Shown piece after piece: positions 1-5,329 of a DNA stretch of 5,329 bases. A program made the translations under genes and the position numbers. Every line of letters starts with the position of its first letter. Within the stretch, counting starts at the first letter, position 1. Below the pieces are notes generated by a model that saw only the letters and a list, made by a program, of their open reading frames with translations, did not search any database and was not told the origin of the DNA. Origin of the DNA: Candidatus Segetimicrobium genomatis (GTDB lineage Bacteria > Sysuimicrobiota > Sysuimicrobiia > Sysuimicrobiales > Segetimicrobiaceae). The DNA lies in the NCBI GenBank assembly GCA_005882445.1, contig VBAN01000304.1, positions 1 to 5,329 on the forward strand, read 5' to 3'.

Positions 1-237
1 GAGGCCGGCGTGACCCGCTTCGACGGCGCGGTGGGCGGTCTCGGCGGCTGTCCGTTTGCGCCGGGGGCGACAGGGAATATTGCGACCGAGGACGTCAATC
101 ACATGCTGCAGGCCATGGACATCGACACCGGGATCGACCAGCAGGCGCTGCTCGAATGCGGCCGGCTGGTGCGGGACGTGATCACGGCCGAGCTCCCCAG
201 CCACTCGCTGCGGGTCCACCTCGGACGGGGCGCCTGA
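1..237 (+). CDS. mvaB: Hydroxymethylglutaryl-CoA lyase, C-terminal part (5' end outside window)
   Basis: This is the last 78 codons of a gene that begins before the window; the frame is open from base 1 and stops at TGA 235-237. The family cleaves 3-hydroxy-3-methylglutaryl-CoA to acetyl-CoA and acetoacetate in the cytoplasm, usually as the last step of leucine breakdown. Seen here: the block FDGAVGGLGGCPFAPGATGN followed by IATEDV. Its Cys (bases 49-51) matches the catalytic Cys of the family's G-x-GGCP(Y/F)A loop. The Asn nine residues later matches the conserved metal-ligand Asn. These loops separate HMG-CoA lyases from the related isopropylmalate and homocitrate synthases of the same TIM-barrel superfamily. 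The remaining residues fit the helical C-terminus (TGID then a Leu-rich helix). About three quarters of the protein is missing, so the metal-binding HxH and the N-terminus cannot be checked. A GTG at base 10 is internal, not the start. The symbol mvaB is the usual bacterial name for this family. Confidence 0.9.
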   Translation, partial: EAGVTRFDGAVGGLGGCPFAPGATGNIATEDVNHMLQAMDIDTGIDQQALLECGRLVRDVITAELPSHSLRVHLGRGA

Positions 238-373
238 GCCGCCGGCCCGGCGTCGGGGGTGCAGGATTTTCTGGGCCGCGCGCGAAACTGCATGGAGTCA
301 CTGACACAACCGGACGCAGCACCGTCGGAGCATCGCATCGGTGAACACGCCGCAGCAGCGATACGGTGACATC

Positions 374-394
374 CGGCCGCACCCGTTGCGGCCG
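374..394 (+). other. Perfect 8-bp inverted repeat (hairpin), terminator-like without a T tract
   Basis: CGGCCGCA at 374-381 is the exact reverse complement of TGCGGCCG at 387-394, with a 5-nt loop (CCCGT). In RNA this is a stable, nearly all-GC stem. It is followed by TTCCTC rather than a run of T, so it is not a classical intrinsic terminator. It could end or attenuate lyase transcription, or be part of the glycosyltransferase leader. The inverted repeat is seen directly; the role is inference. Confidence 0.5.
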
Positions 395-405
395 TTCCTC
401 AGCCC

Positions 406-440
406 CACCTCCTGCGCCCGGCGCTCGACGCATCGAGGTG
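406..440 (+). promoter_or_regulatory. Possible hairpin masking the ribosome-binding site of the glycosyltransferase gene
   Basis: CACCTC at 406-411 is exactly complementary to the ribosome-binding site GAGGTG at 435-440. Inside this pairing, TGCG at 413-416 is complementary to CGCA at 429-432. Together they form a 6-bp plus 4-bp interrupted stem with a loop of about 12 nt. CACCTCCT (406-413) also matches the conserved anti-Shine-Dalgarno tail of 16S rRNA. Such a fold would hide the ribosome-binding site and limit initiation at the TTG start. The complementarity is seen; regulation is inference, and short GC-rich pairings can arise by chance. Confidence 0.35.
435..440 (+). promoter_or_regulatory. 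Ribosome-binding site GAGGTG deciding a TTG start
   Basis: GAGGTG lies 4 nt before the TTG at 445. It matches the 16S anti-Shine-Dalgarno core well, and its position is the main nucleotide-level support for choosing the weak TTG codon. The spacing is on the short side of the usual range. Confidence 0.6.
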
Positions 441-444
441 TGTA

Positions 445-1602
445 TTGAACATCGGTCTGTTTACCGATTCTTACCTGCCGCGCAGTAGCGGTGTGGTGCG
501 GGCCGTGGACGCGGCCGCGCGAGGGCTGCGGTCGCGGGGCCATCGCGTCTACATCTTTGCCCCCGCGTACCCCGGGTACACCGACGCCGCCCAAGACGTC
601 TACCGGTTTCCCTCCATCGCGGCGCCGGGGCACGCGGATTTCCCCCTGGCGGTCCCGTACTCCGCCGCGCATCTGCGGACGCTCCGCGGCCTCCGGCTGG
701 ATCTCATCCACAGCCACTCGCCCTTCCTCCTCGGGGGGCTGGGGGCCTGGGTGGCGCACACGTTTCATCTGCCGCTCGTCTTCACGTACCATACCCTCTA
801 CGCCGAGTACGCGCACTACGCGCCCCTGGTGGGAGAATTGACCCGGCCGTTCATCATCGCCTACACGACCGCCTACTGCAACCGGTGCGACCGGGTGCTG
901 GTGTCCGTCCCGGCGATGACCGGTATCCTCCACGCCTACGGGGTCCGCGCGCGCATCGAGGTCGTCCCCAGCGTCGGCATCGATCCCGCGGAGTTCGCGC
1001 ATCCCTCGCCCCAGACCGTGCGCGCCTGGTATCACATTCCCGCGACCGCGCCCCTCCTGCTGTTCGTCGGGCGCCTGGCGCGCGAGAAGGGCATTGCGCT
1101 GCTGCTGGAGGTCGCCGCGGCCCTGCCTGAGGTCTGGCTCCTGCTCGTGGGCGAGGGGCCCGAGCGGCAGGACCTGCAGGCGCAGGCGCAGCGCCTCGGC
1201 CTCGGGGAGCGGGTCATCTTCGCCGGCGAGCTGGACCACGCCCACGTCGTCGATGCCTTGTACGCCTGCGACCTGTTCGTCTTTCCGTCCCAGACCGAGA
1301 CCCTCGGGCTGGCGGTGCTCGAGGCGATGGCGGCCGGCCGCGTGGTGGTGGCGGTCCAGGGCGGGGCGATGCCCGACATCGTCCGCGACGGCGAGACCGG
1401 CCGCGTGGTGCCCCCGGACCCGGAGGCGCTGCGCCGCGCGATCGCGGACCTGCTGGCCGCGCCTGAACAGCGGCAGGCCTGGGGGGCGCGGGCGCAGGGC
1501 GCCGCCGCGGCCTACCGGCAGGACCGGGTCCTCGAGCAGTTGCTCGGCGTCTACGACGCGCTGCTGGAGAGCCGGCATGCCGTGGTCCATCCGGCGCCAT
1601 AG
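445..1602 (+). CDS. GT4-family glycosyltransferase, probably diacylglycerol glycosyltransferase-like
   Basis: The complete 385-residue protein has the normal length for a two-domain GT-B enzyme of family GT4 (retaining, nucleotide-sugar donor). The N-terminal acceptor domain opens with NIGLFTDSYLP and a small glycine loop (SSGVV, residues 14-18). It continues with HSHSPF (89-94) and TYHTLYAEYAHY (114-125), a pattern typical of diacylglycerol alpha-glucosyltransferases and related glycolipid mannosyltransferases. The C-terminal donor domain begins near residue 203 with LLLFVGRLAREKG (R210 and K215 are the usual donor-phosphate contacts), then LLLVGEGPE (232-240). The E-x7-E motif is E285-TLGLAVL-E293. 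No signal peptide or membrane span is evident, so it should act at the inner face of the membrane. The TTG start is chosen because of the ribosome-binding site at 435-440 and because the family consensus begins at this residue; later GTG codons would remove the first beta strand. It is 207 bases from the lyase and 102 from smc. The fold is certain; sugar and acceptor are inference. Confidence 0.9.
   Translation: MNIGLFTDSYLPRSSGVVRAVDAAARGLRSRGHRVYIFAPAYPGYTDAAQDVYRFPSIAAPGHADFPLAVPYSAAHLRTLRGLRLDLIHSHSPFLLGGLGAWVAHTFHLPLVFTYHTLYAEYAHYAPLVGELTRPFIIAYTTAYCNRCDRVLVSVPAMTGILHAYGVRARIEVVPSVGIDPAEFAHPSPQTVRAWYHIPATAPLLLFVGRLAREKGIALLLEVAAALPEVWLLLVGEGPERQDLQAQAQRLGLGERVIFAGELDHAHVVDALYACDLFVFPSQTETLGLAVLEAMAAGRVVVAVQGGAMPDIVRDGETGRVVPPDPEALRRAIADLLAAPEQRQAWGARAQGAAAAYRQDRVLEQLLGVYDALLESRHAVVHPAP
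451..468 (+). other. 6-bp inverted repeat in the first codons of the glycosyltransferase
   Basis: ATCGGT at 451-456 is the exact reverse complement of ACCGAT at 463-468, with a 6-nt loop CTGTTT. It covers codons 3-8, close enough to the start to affect initiation if folded. It could also be a chance palindrome imposed by the conserved IGLFTDSY protein sequence. Seen directly; any function is inference. Confidence 0.3.
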
Positions 1603-1704
1603 CGTCGTGCGGAGGCACCTGCGCCCGCTGATGCGCGCGTATGCGCCCGGCCGAGGCGAAGGCTCGGCCCCGGGGCGGGCGGGTGATTCGAGGGAGGAGC
1701 CGGC
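1603..1704. other. Intergenic gap before smc with a 7-bp hairpin
   Basis: This 102-base gap contains GGCCGAG at 1649-1655 and its exact reverse complement CTCGGCC at 1663-1669, with a 7-nt loop. It is followed by a C/G-rich stretch and no T tract, so it is not a standard intrinsic terminator. The smc ribosome-binding site follows about 24 nt later. No promoter was recognised. The short distance and common strand allow co-transcription of the glycosyltransferase and smc. Confidence 0.5.
1693..1697 (+). promoter_or_regulatory. Ribosome-binding site GGAGG of smc
   Basis: GGAGG within GGGAGGAG (1692-1699) lies 7 nt before the GTG at 1705, ideal spacing. It fixes GTG 1705 as the smc start, which also coincides with the family's usual N-terminus (M-x-LKRLELxGFK). 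Confidence 0.8.
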
Positions 1705-4143
1705 GTGCGCCTGAAGCGCCTGGAACTGAGCGGGTTCAAGACCTTCGCCGAGCGGACCGGGATCGAGTTCTCGTCCCAGGTCACCGGCGTCGTGGGCCCA
1801 AACGGAAGCGGCAAGACCAACATCTTTGACGCGATTCGCTGGGCGCTGGGCGAGGGAAGCCTGCGGTCCCTGCGGGGCGTGCGCACCGAGGACATCATCT
1901 TCGCCGGCACGGAGCGGCGGCGCCCGCTGGGCATGGCGGAAGTGACGCTCGTGCTGGACAACGAAGACGGCACGCTCGCCCTTCCGGCGGGGCCCAACGG
2001 CGACACCCCGCCCATGCCGCTGGCCTTCGCGGAGGTCACGGTGACCCGCCGCGCGATGCGCAACACCGGGAGCGAGTACTTCATCAACGGGCTCCCCTGC
2101 CGGCTGCGGGATATCCAGACGATGTTCCTCGGGACGGGGCTCGGCGGGCATTCCTATGCGCTCGTCGCCCAGGGCGAGGTCGAGCAGATGCTGGACGCCA
2201 CGCCGGAGGAGCGGCGGATGATCCTCGAGGAAGCCGCCGGGCTGGCCAAGTACAAGCGCCGGCGCTACGATGCCGAGCGCCGGATGGCGGCCGCCGAATC
2301 GACGGTGCTGCGCGTGACCGATATCCTGGGAGAGCTCGACGGTCAGACGGCCCAGCTCGCGGCCCAGGCGGAGGCGGCGGAGCGGTATCAGGTTCAGACG
2401 CGGGAGTTGCGGACCCTCGAGCTCTCGCTCCAGGTCGAGGAGGTCCGGCGGTGCGTTCGAGCGCAGCGCCGCGTCCGCGAGCACCTGGAGGAGATCGACG
2501 CGCGCCGCCGCGAGGCCGAAGAGGCGGTGCGGGCGCTCGCCGAGCAGTGCGCGGCGCTGGACCGGCGGGCGGTCGAGGCGGGCCGCGAGTGGGAAGAGAT
2601 CCAGCGTTCGCAGATGGCGCTGACCGAGCGCCGCGCCCATGCCGCTGCCGAGGTGGACCTGGCCGCCGAGCGCCTCCGCGGGGTGGAGGGGCAGCGCCAG
2701 CGGCTCGACCGGGAACTCGCCCGCGCCCGCGCGGAGGGCGATGCCCTCGAGCGCGAGCGCTCCGCCCTCGCGGACGCCATGGGAGACCTTGCCGCCAGGG
2801 TCGACCGGGAACGGGCAGAGGTCGAGGCCGCCGAGGCGCGGGTGCTCCAGCTGGACGCGGCGGCCACCCATGGAGAGGAGCAGCTGGAAGCCAGCCGCGC
2901 GACCTCGCGCGCCATCGCGGAGAAGCGTGCGCACGCCGCCAGCGAGGCGGCCGCCGTGGAAGCCCGCGAGGCGGCGCACCGAGATCGGGCGGCCGGATTG
3001 GGCGAACGGGCCACCTACCTGACGGAGCGGTTGAGCGCGGCGCGCGCCGACCTCGCGGCCCGCGCGCGCGAATCCGGGGACGGGGAAGCGGCCCTGGAAG
3101 AAGCGCGCCGCCGCCTCGCCGCGCTCCGCGCCGATCTCCAGGCCCACTCGGCCGCCCGCGAGGCGACGCTTGCCGAGGAGCGGCAGCTCGAGATCGAACG
3201 GGAGGGGCTCGCCTCCCGCCTCCGGTATCTCGAGGAGGCCCAAGCGCAGTTCCGAGGTTATGACAGCGGCGCCCGGGAGATCCTGCTGGCGTGGCGGAGC
3301 CGCCCTGCTCAGGTCCCCGGTCTTTCGGGAACGGTGGCGGACTTCCTCAGCGTGCCCCGCGAACTGCGGCGGGCGTGCGAGGCCGCGTTGGGTGCCGGGC
3401 TCTCCGCGCTCGTGGTGGCCACGGTGGAGGACGCGCGGCGGGCCCTCGCGCTGCTCGGCGGGGAGGAGCGCGGGGGGGTGACGTTCGTTCCGGCGGCGGA
3501 GGTCTCGCCCGACGTGCCGCCGTCCGTGCCGCCGCAGGCGGGCGCGGATCCCGCGATGCTGGGCCGCGCCGCCGACCTGGTCCAGGTGATGGGCCCCTAT
3601 GCCGCCACAATCGGCGCACTTCTCTCTGACCTCTTCATCGTCGCGGACCTGGACGCCGCCCTGAGGCTGCGCGCGAGCGGATACCGCGGGCGTGCGGCGA
3701 CGCTCGCCGGCGAGGTCCTCACCCCCCAGGGGGTGCTGATCGCCGGCCGCGGCAGCGCGGATCGCGGGAGCATCCTTGGACGGTCGGAAGAGATGGCCGA
3801 GGTCCGCAGCGCATTGGATCGTGTAGAGGCGTCGGTCGGCGGGCTCAGGCAGCGCCGCGAGGAGAGCGACCGCCGCATTCGCGAGGCCGAGGGGGCGGCC
3901 GAGGCGGCCGCCGCAGGCGCCGACCGGCAGATCCCCGGCTGGAGGAAGAGACCGCCCGGGTGCGCGCGGATGCGGCCGCCGCCGATCACGAAGCCGCCGC
4001 TCTGGCCGCCGTGCGGGAACGCCTGCGCCAGGATGCGGAGAGCCTGGAGACCCGTCTTGGCGAGGTGGAGCGGCAGGCCGCGGCCATGGCCGCCGAGGTG
4101 CGCGGCCAGGCCGGGACGCGGCGCGACGCGGCAGCCCGGGTGA
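1705..4143 (+). CDS. smc: SMC N-terminal fragment as read: head, coil 1 and hinge, plus an out-of-frame tail
   Basis: As written, the sequence translates from GTG 1705 to TGA 4141-4143, 812 residues. Residues 1-744 are authentic SMC: MRLKRLELSGFKTF start, Walker A at 31-38, Q-loop AQGEVEQML (155-163), the post-Q-loop block PEERRMILEEAAGLAKYKRR (167-186), an Ala/Glu/Arg-rich coiled coil, and a hinge opening with GTVADF (542-547) and closing with LTPQGVLIAGRG (672-683). The last 68 residues are out-of-frame and Pro/Arg-rich. This product would lack the signature motif and Walker B and could not complete an ATPase site. Two positions depart from the common family sequence: Walker A ends in GKT rather than GKS, and the Q-loop has AQG in place of GQG. 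Thr is chemically equivalent to Ser at the first site. Confidence 0.75.
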   Translation: MRLKRLELSGFKTFAERTGIEFSSQVTGVVGPNGSGKTNIFDAIRWALGEGSLRSLRGVRTEDIIFAGTERRRPLGMAEVTLVLDNEDGTLALPAGPNGDTPPMPLAFAEVTVTRRAMRNTGSEYFINGLPCRLRDIQTMFLGTGLGGHSYALVAQGEVEQMLDATPEERRMILEEAAGLAKYKRRRYDAERRMAAAESTVLRVTDILGELDGQTAQLAAQAEAAERYQVQTRELRTLELSLQVEEVRRCVRAQRRVREHLEEIDARRREAEEAVRALAEQCAALDRRAVEAGREWEEIQRSQMALTERRAHAAAEVDLAAERLRGVEGQRQRLDRELARARAEGDALERERSALADAMGDLAARVDRERAEVEAAEARVLQLDAAATHGEEQLEASRATSRAIAEKRAHAASEAAAVEAREAAHRDRAAGLGERATYLTERLSAARADLAARARESGDGEAALEEARRRLAALRADLQAHSAAREATLAEERQLEIEREGLASRLRYLEEAQAQFRGYDSGAREILLAWRSRPAQVPGLSGTVADFLSVPRELRRACEAALGAGLSALVVATVEDARRALALLGGEERGGVTFVPAAEVSPDVPPSVPPQAGADPAMLGRAADLVQVMGPYAATIGALLSDLFIVADLDAALRLRASGYRGRAATLAGEVLTPQGVLIAGRGSADRGSILGRSEEMAEVRSALDRVEASVGGLRQRREESDRRIREAEGAAEAAAAGADRQIPGWRKRPPGCARMRPPPITKPPLWPPCGNACARMRRAWRPVLARWSGRPRPWPPRCAARPGRGATRQPG

Positions 4144-5282
4144 CCGAGCTCCGGATCGCGCTGACGCAGTTGGGTGGCCAGGTTGATGCCGGGAAGGCCA
4201 GAATCGCAGAGGTCGAGCGCGGGCTCGCCCAGGTGGCCGGCCGGTGCGACGAACTCGCGGGCGAAGGCCGTGATCTCGCCGCCGAGGCGGGCCGACTCGA
4301 TGCCGAGCGGGCGGCCGCGCGGGCGCGCTGCGAGGGTCTCGATGCGGAGAGTACTCTCCTCGCGGCTTCCCAGGCCGCGCTGGACGATGAGCGGGCCACC
4401 CTGGCCGCCCGCCGGACCGAAGCGGAAGCGGGGCACCGGGACGGCCTCGGCCGCGCCGCCGCGCTCGCCGATGAGGCGCACAAGGCGGAGGTCAAGCAGG
4501 CCCAGGTCGAGGCGGAACTGGGCGGCGCGCGGCGGCGCCTCGAAGAGGAGTTCGGCATCCCCTTTGAACGGGCGGCCGGCGCCGTTCCCGACAGCGTCAA
4601 CCGCGACGAGACGCTGGGGCGGATCGAAGCCCTGCGCGGTCTGATCGCGGCGATGGGCCCGGTGAACCTCCTGGCGATCGAGGAACACCGGCAGGTCGCG
4701 GAGCGGGCCCAGACGCTCCGGACCCAGTTGGAGGATGTGCAGGGCACGATCGCCGCGCTGCGGACGCTCATCGTGCAGCTCGAGGACGTGATCCGCATTC
4801 AGTTCGACCAGACCTTCAAGGCGGTCCACGACGAGTTTTCCGCCCTGTTCGTCCGCCTCTTTTCCGGCGGACGCGCGGGGCTCGAACTCGTCCCCGGGGT
4901 CGACGGCGCCGAGCCGGGAATCGATATCATCGCCCGTCCGCCCGGGAAGAAGCTCCGCAGCCTCGGCGCCCTTTCCGGCGGGGAGCGCGTCATGGTGGCG
5001 ATGGCGCTCGTCTTCGCGATGCTCAAGGTCCGCCCGAGCCCCTTCTGCGTCTTCGACGAGATCGAGGCGGCGCTCGATGAGGCGAACACGCGCAAGGTGA
5101 GCGAGGTGCTGCGGGAACTGGCGGTCCGGTCGCAGATCATCATGATCACCCACAACAAGGCGACGATGGAGGCAAGCGACGTGCTCTACGGGGTCACCAT
5201 GGAGGAACCGGGCGTCTCGCACATGATCTCGGTGCGCCTAGTGGCTCCCGACGAGCGGGCCGAGCCGCAGCCGGTTGGGTAG
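3960..5282 (+). CDS. smc: SMC C-terminal fragment as read: return coil and C-terminal ATPase head
   Basis: The open frame continues SMC from the break to TAG 5280-5282. From GTG 3960 it gives 440 residues, but SMC-like sequence already starts near 3936 (RLEEETARV), so 3960 is probably not a natural start. Seen in order: a long Ala/Arg/Glu coiled coil; the coil-to-head junction with AAMGPVNLLAIEEH; the FDQTFKAVHDEFSALFVRLF helix; PPGKK; the ABC signature LSGGE (4971-4985); Walker B FCVFDE, with its Asp-Glu pair at 5055-5060; the D-loop AALDEAN; and the switch His in MITHNKATMEASDVLYGVTM. The last residues, after VSVRL-type sequence (ISVRLV), are a short variable tail. These features match the C-terminal head of bacterial SMC. 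A GGAGG at 3941-3945 lies 14 nt before the GTG, so separate translation is conceivable but weakly supported. Confidence 0.75.
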   Translation: MRADAAAADHEAAALAAVRERLRQDAESLETRLGEVERQAAAMAAEVRGQAGTRRDAAARVTELRIALTQLGGQVDAGKARIAEVERGLAQVAGRCDELAGEGRDLAAEAGRLDAERAAARARCEGLDAESTLLAASQAALDDERATLAARRTEAEAGHRDGLGRAAALADEAHKAEVKQAQVEAELGGARRRLEEEFGIPFERAAGAVPDSVNRDETLGRIEALRGLIAAMGPVNLLAIEEHRQVAERAQTLRTQLEDVQGTIAALRTLIVQLEDVIRIQFDQTFKAVHDEFSALFVRLFSGGRAGLELVPGVDGAEPGIDIIARPPGKKLRSLGALSGGERVMVAMALVFAMLKVRPSPFCVFDEIEAALDEANTRKVSEVLRELAVRSQIIMITHNKATMEASDVLYGVTMEEPGVSHMISVRLVAPDERAEPQPVG

Positions 5283-5329
5283 TCCGGGAGACCCGGCGGG
5301 CGATAACCCCTCGGGGTGGCTTGGGCGCC
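5283..5329. other. Downstream tail of smc with two small hairpins
   Basis: These 47 bases follow the smc stop. CCGGG (5284-5288) pairs with CCCGG (5292-5296) over a 3-nt loop, and ACCCC (5306-5310) pairs with GGGGT (5313-5317). Neither is followed by a T tract, so no intrinsic terminator is called. In many bacteria ftsY follows smc, but the window ends before any downstream gene can be identified. Confidence 0.4.

Larger units (their letters stand above)
238..444. other. Intergenic region with structured leader of the glycosyltransferase gene
   Basis: This 207-base gap between the lyase stop and the glycosyltransferase start shows no convincing gene. Seen in order: a small hairpin directly after the lyase stop (CGCCG 240-244 with CGGCG 248-252, 3-nt loop, no T tract); an AGGATTTTC...GCGCGCGAA stretch at 263-286; an 8-bp hairpin at 374-394; an anti-Shine-Dalgarno-like CACCTCCT at 406-413; and the ribosome-binding site GAGGTG at 435-440. 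No -35/-10 pair with acceptable spacing was found, though promoters are hard to see by eye in such GC-rich DNA. The size of the gap makes an independent promoter for the glycosyltransferase plausible. Confidence 0.6.
1705..5282 (+). pseudogene. smc: Chromosome segregation/condensation ATPase SMC, broken by one -1 frameshift
   Basis: Read as one gene, the region encodes a whole bacterial SMC. Adding one C to the run at 3933-3936 joins the frames into 1192 residues, close to the usual length of about 1180. SMC dimers with ScpA/ScpB kleisin partners load near the origin and extrude DNA loops to organise and segregate the chromosome. Domain order in corrected numbering: N-terminal head with Walker A GPNGSGKT (31-38) and Q-loop (Q156); coiled coil about 190-515; hinge about 535-685; return coil about 690-980; C-terminal head from GPVN (985-988), signature LSGGE (1090-1094) and Walker B with D1118-E1119. 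Before the break the first frame reads as normal acidic coil (AEGAAEAAAAGADRQIP). After it that frame turns into Pro/Arg/Trp-rich nonsense, while the other frame reads RLEEETARVRADAAAADHEA. Both halves keep every catalytic motif, so the lesion is either very recent or an indel error in the read or assembly. If the error is technical, the gene is an intact CDS. Confidence 0.85.

Noticed and set aside
301..329. CTGACA as a -35 box
   Set aside because: Seventeen bases downstream the sequence is GTCGGA, which is not a -10 element; no other spacing helps.
259..369. 36-codon frame starting GTG in the gap after the lyase
   Set aside because: No ribosome-binding site precedes it and the peptide resembles nothing I know. 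Its start overlaps the possible intergenic motif, so coding is not supported.
298..3243. 981-codon open frame on the minus strand
   Set aside because: It lies opposite two clearly recognised genes and crosses their gap. Its product is Arg/Gly/Leu/Pro-rich without any family motif. Long antisense frames are expected when third codon positions are nearly all G or C.
2451..3263. 270-codon plus-strand frame inside smc
   Set aside because: It overlaps the SMC coiled coil in another frame, and its product is Gly/Arg/Pro-rich with no family resemblance.
3891..3895. G5 run as the site of the smc frameshift
   Set aside because: A shift here would replace a normal Ala/Glu coil by GGRGGRRRRRP, whereas the first frame stays SMC-like as far as residue 744.
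3597..5222. 541-codon open frame on the minus strand opposite the smc C-terminal half
   Set aside because: Same GC-driven shadow effect; no recognisable domain, and the opposite strand has unmistakable SMC motifs.
5284..5317. Intrinsic terminator after smc
   Set aside because: The two hairpins have only 4-5 bp stems and neither is followed by a T tract.
5316..5329. GTG at 5316 as the start of a downstream gene such as ftsY
   Set aside because: Only four codons are visible, no ribosome-binding site precedes it, and it lies within a small hairpin.

Overview
The window is ordinary chromosomal DNA from a very GC-rich bacterium. G+C is visibly high throughout, third codon positions are almost always G or C, and the starts are GTG or TTG with GAGGTG/GGAGG-type Shine-Dalgarno sites. 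The sequence alone does not fix the phylum. Composition, start-codon use and a diacylglycerol-glucosyltransferase-like enzyme would fit a deep-branching, high-GC member of the Firmicutes/Actinobacteria-like (Terrabacteria) bacteria, but that is inference. All genes are on the + strand, and no RNA gene, mobile element, CRISPR array or long repeat was seen.

Layout. Positions 1-237 are the last 78 codons of a hydroxymethylglutaryl-CoA lyase, including its catalytic Cys and metal-binding Asn. Positions 238-444 are non-coding and hold three hairpins plus an intergenic motif; one of the hairpins could mask the ribosome-binding site of the next gene. Positions 445-1602 encode a complete 385-residue GT4 glycosyltransferase starting at TTG. 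Positions 1603-1704 are a short gap with a 7-bp hairpin and a strong ribosome-binding site. Positions 1705-5282 hold the chromosome-condensation ATPase gene smc. Positions 5283-5329 are a short tail with two small hairpins and no assignable gene.

The main anomaly is that smc is split by a single-base frameshift. The first frame encodes the N-terminal head, first coiled coil and hinge, then runs into a nonsense tail ending at 4143. The second coiled coil and C-terminal head continue in another frame to 5282. The break maps to a C4 run at 3933-3936, and adding one C there restores a normal 1192-residue SMC. A sequencing or assembly indel is the most likely cause, with a genuine recent mutation next.

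The genes do not form an obvious pathway. The lyase belongs to leucine/HMG-CoA catabolism, the glycosyltransferase probably to membrane glycolipid synthesis, and SMC to chromosome segregation. I found no convincing new biological system here. The items worth a second look are the smc frameshift and the structured leader of the glycosyltransferase gene.
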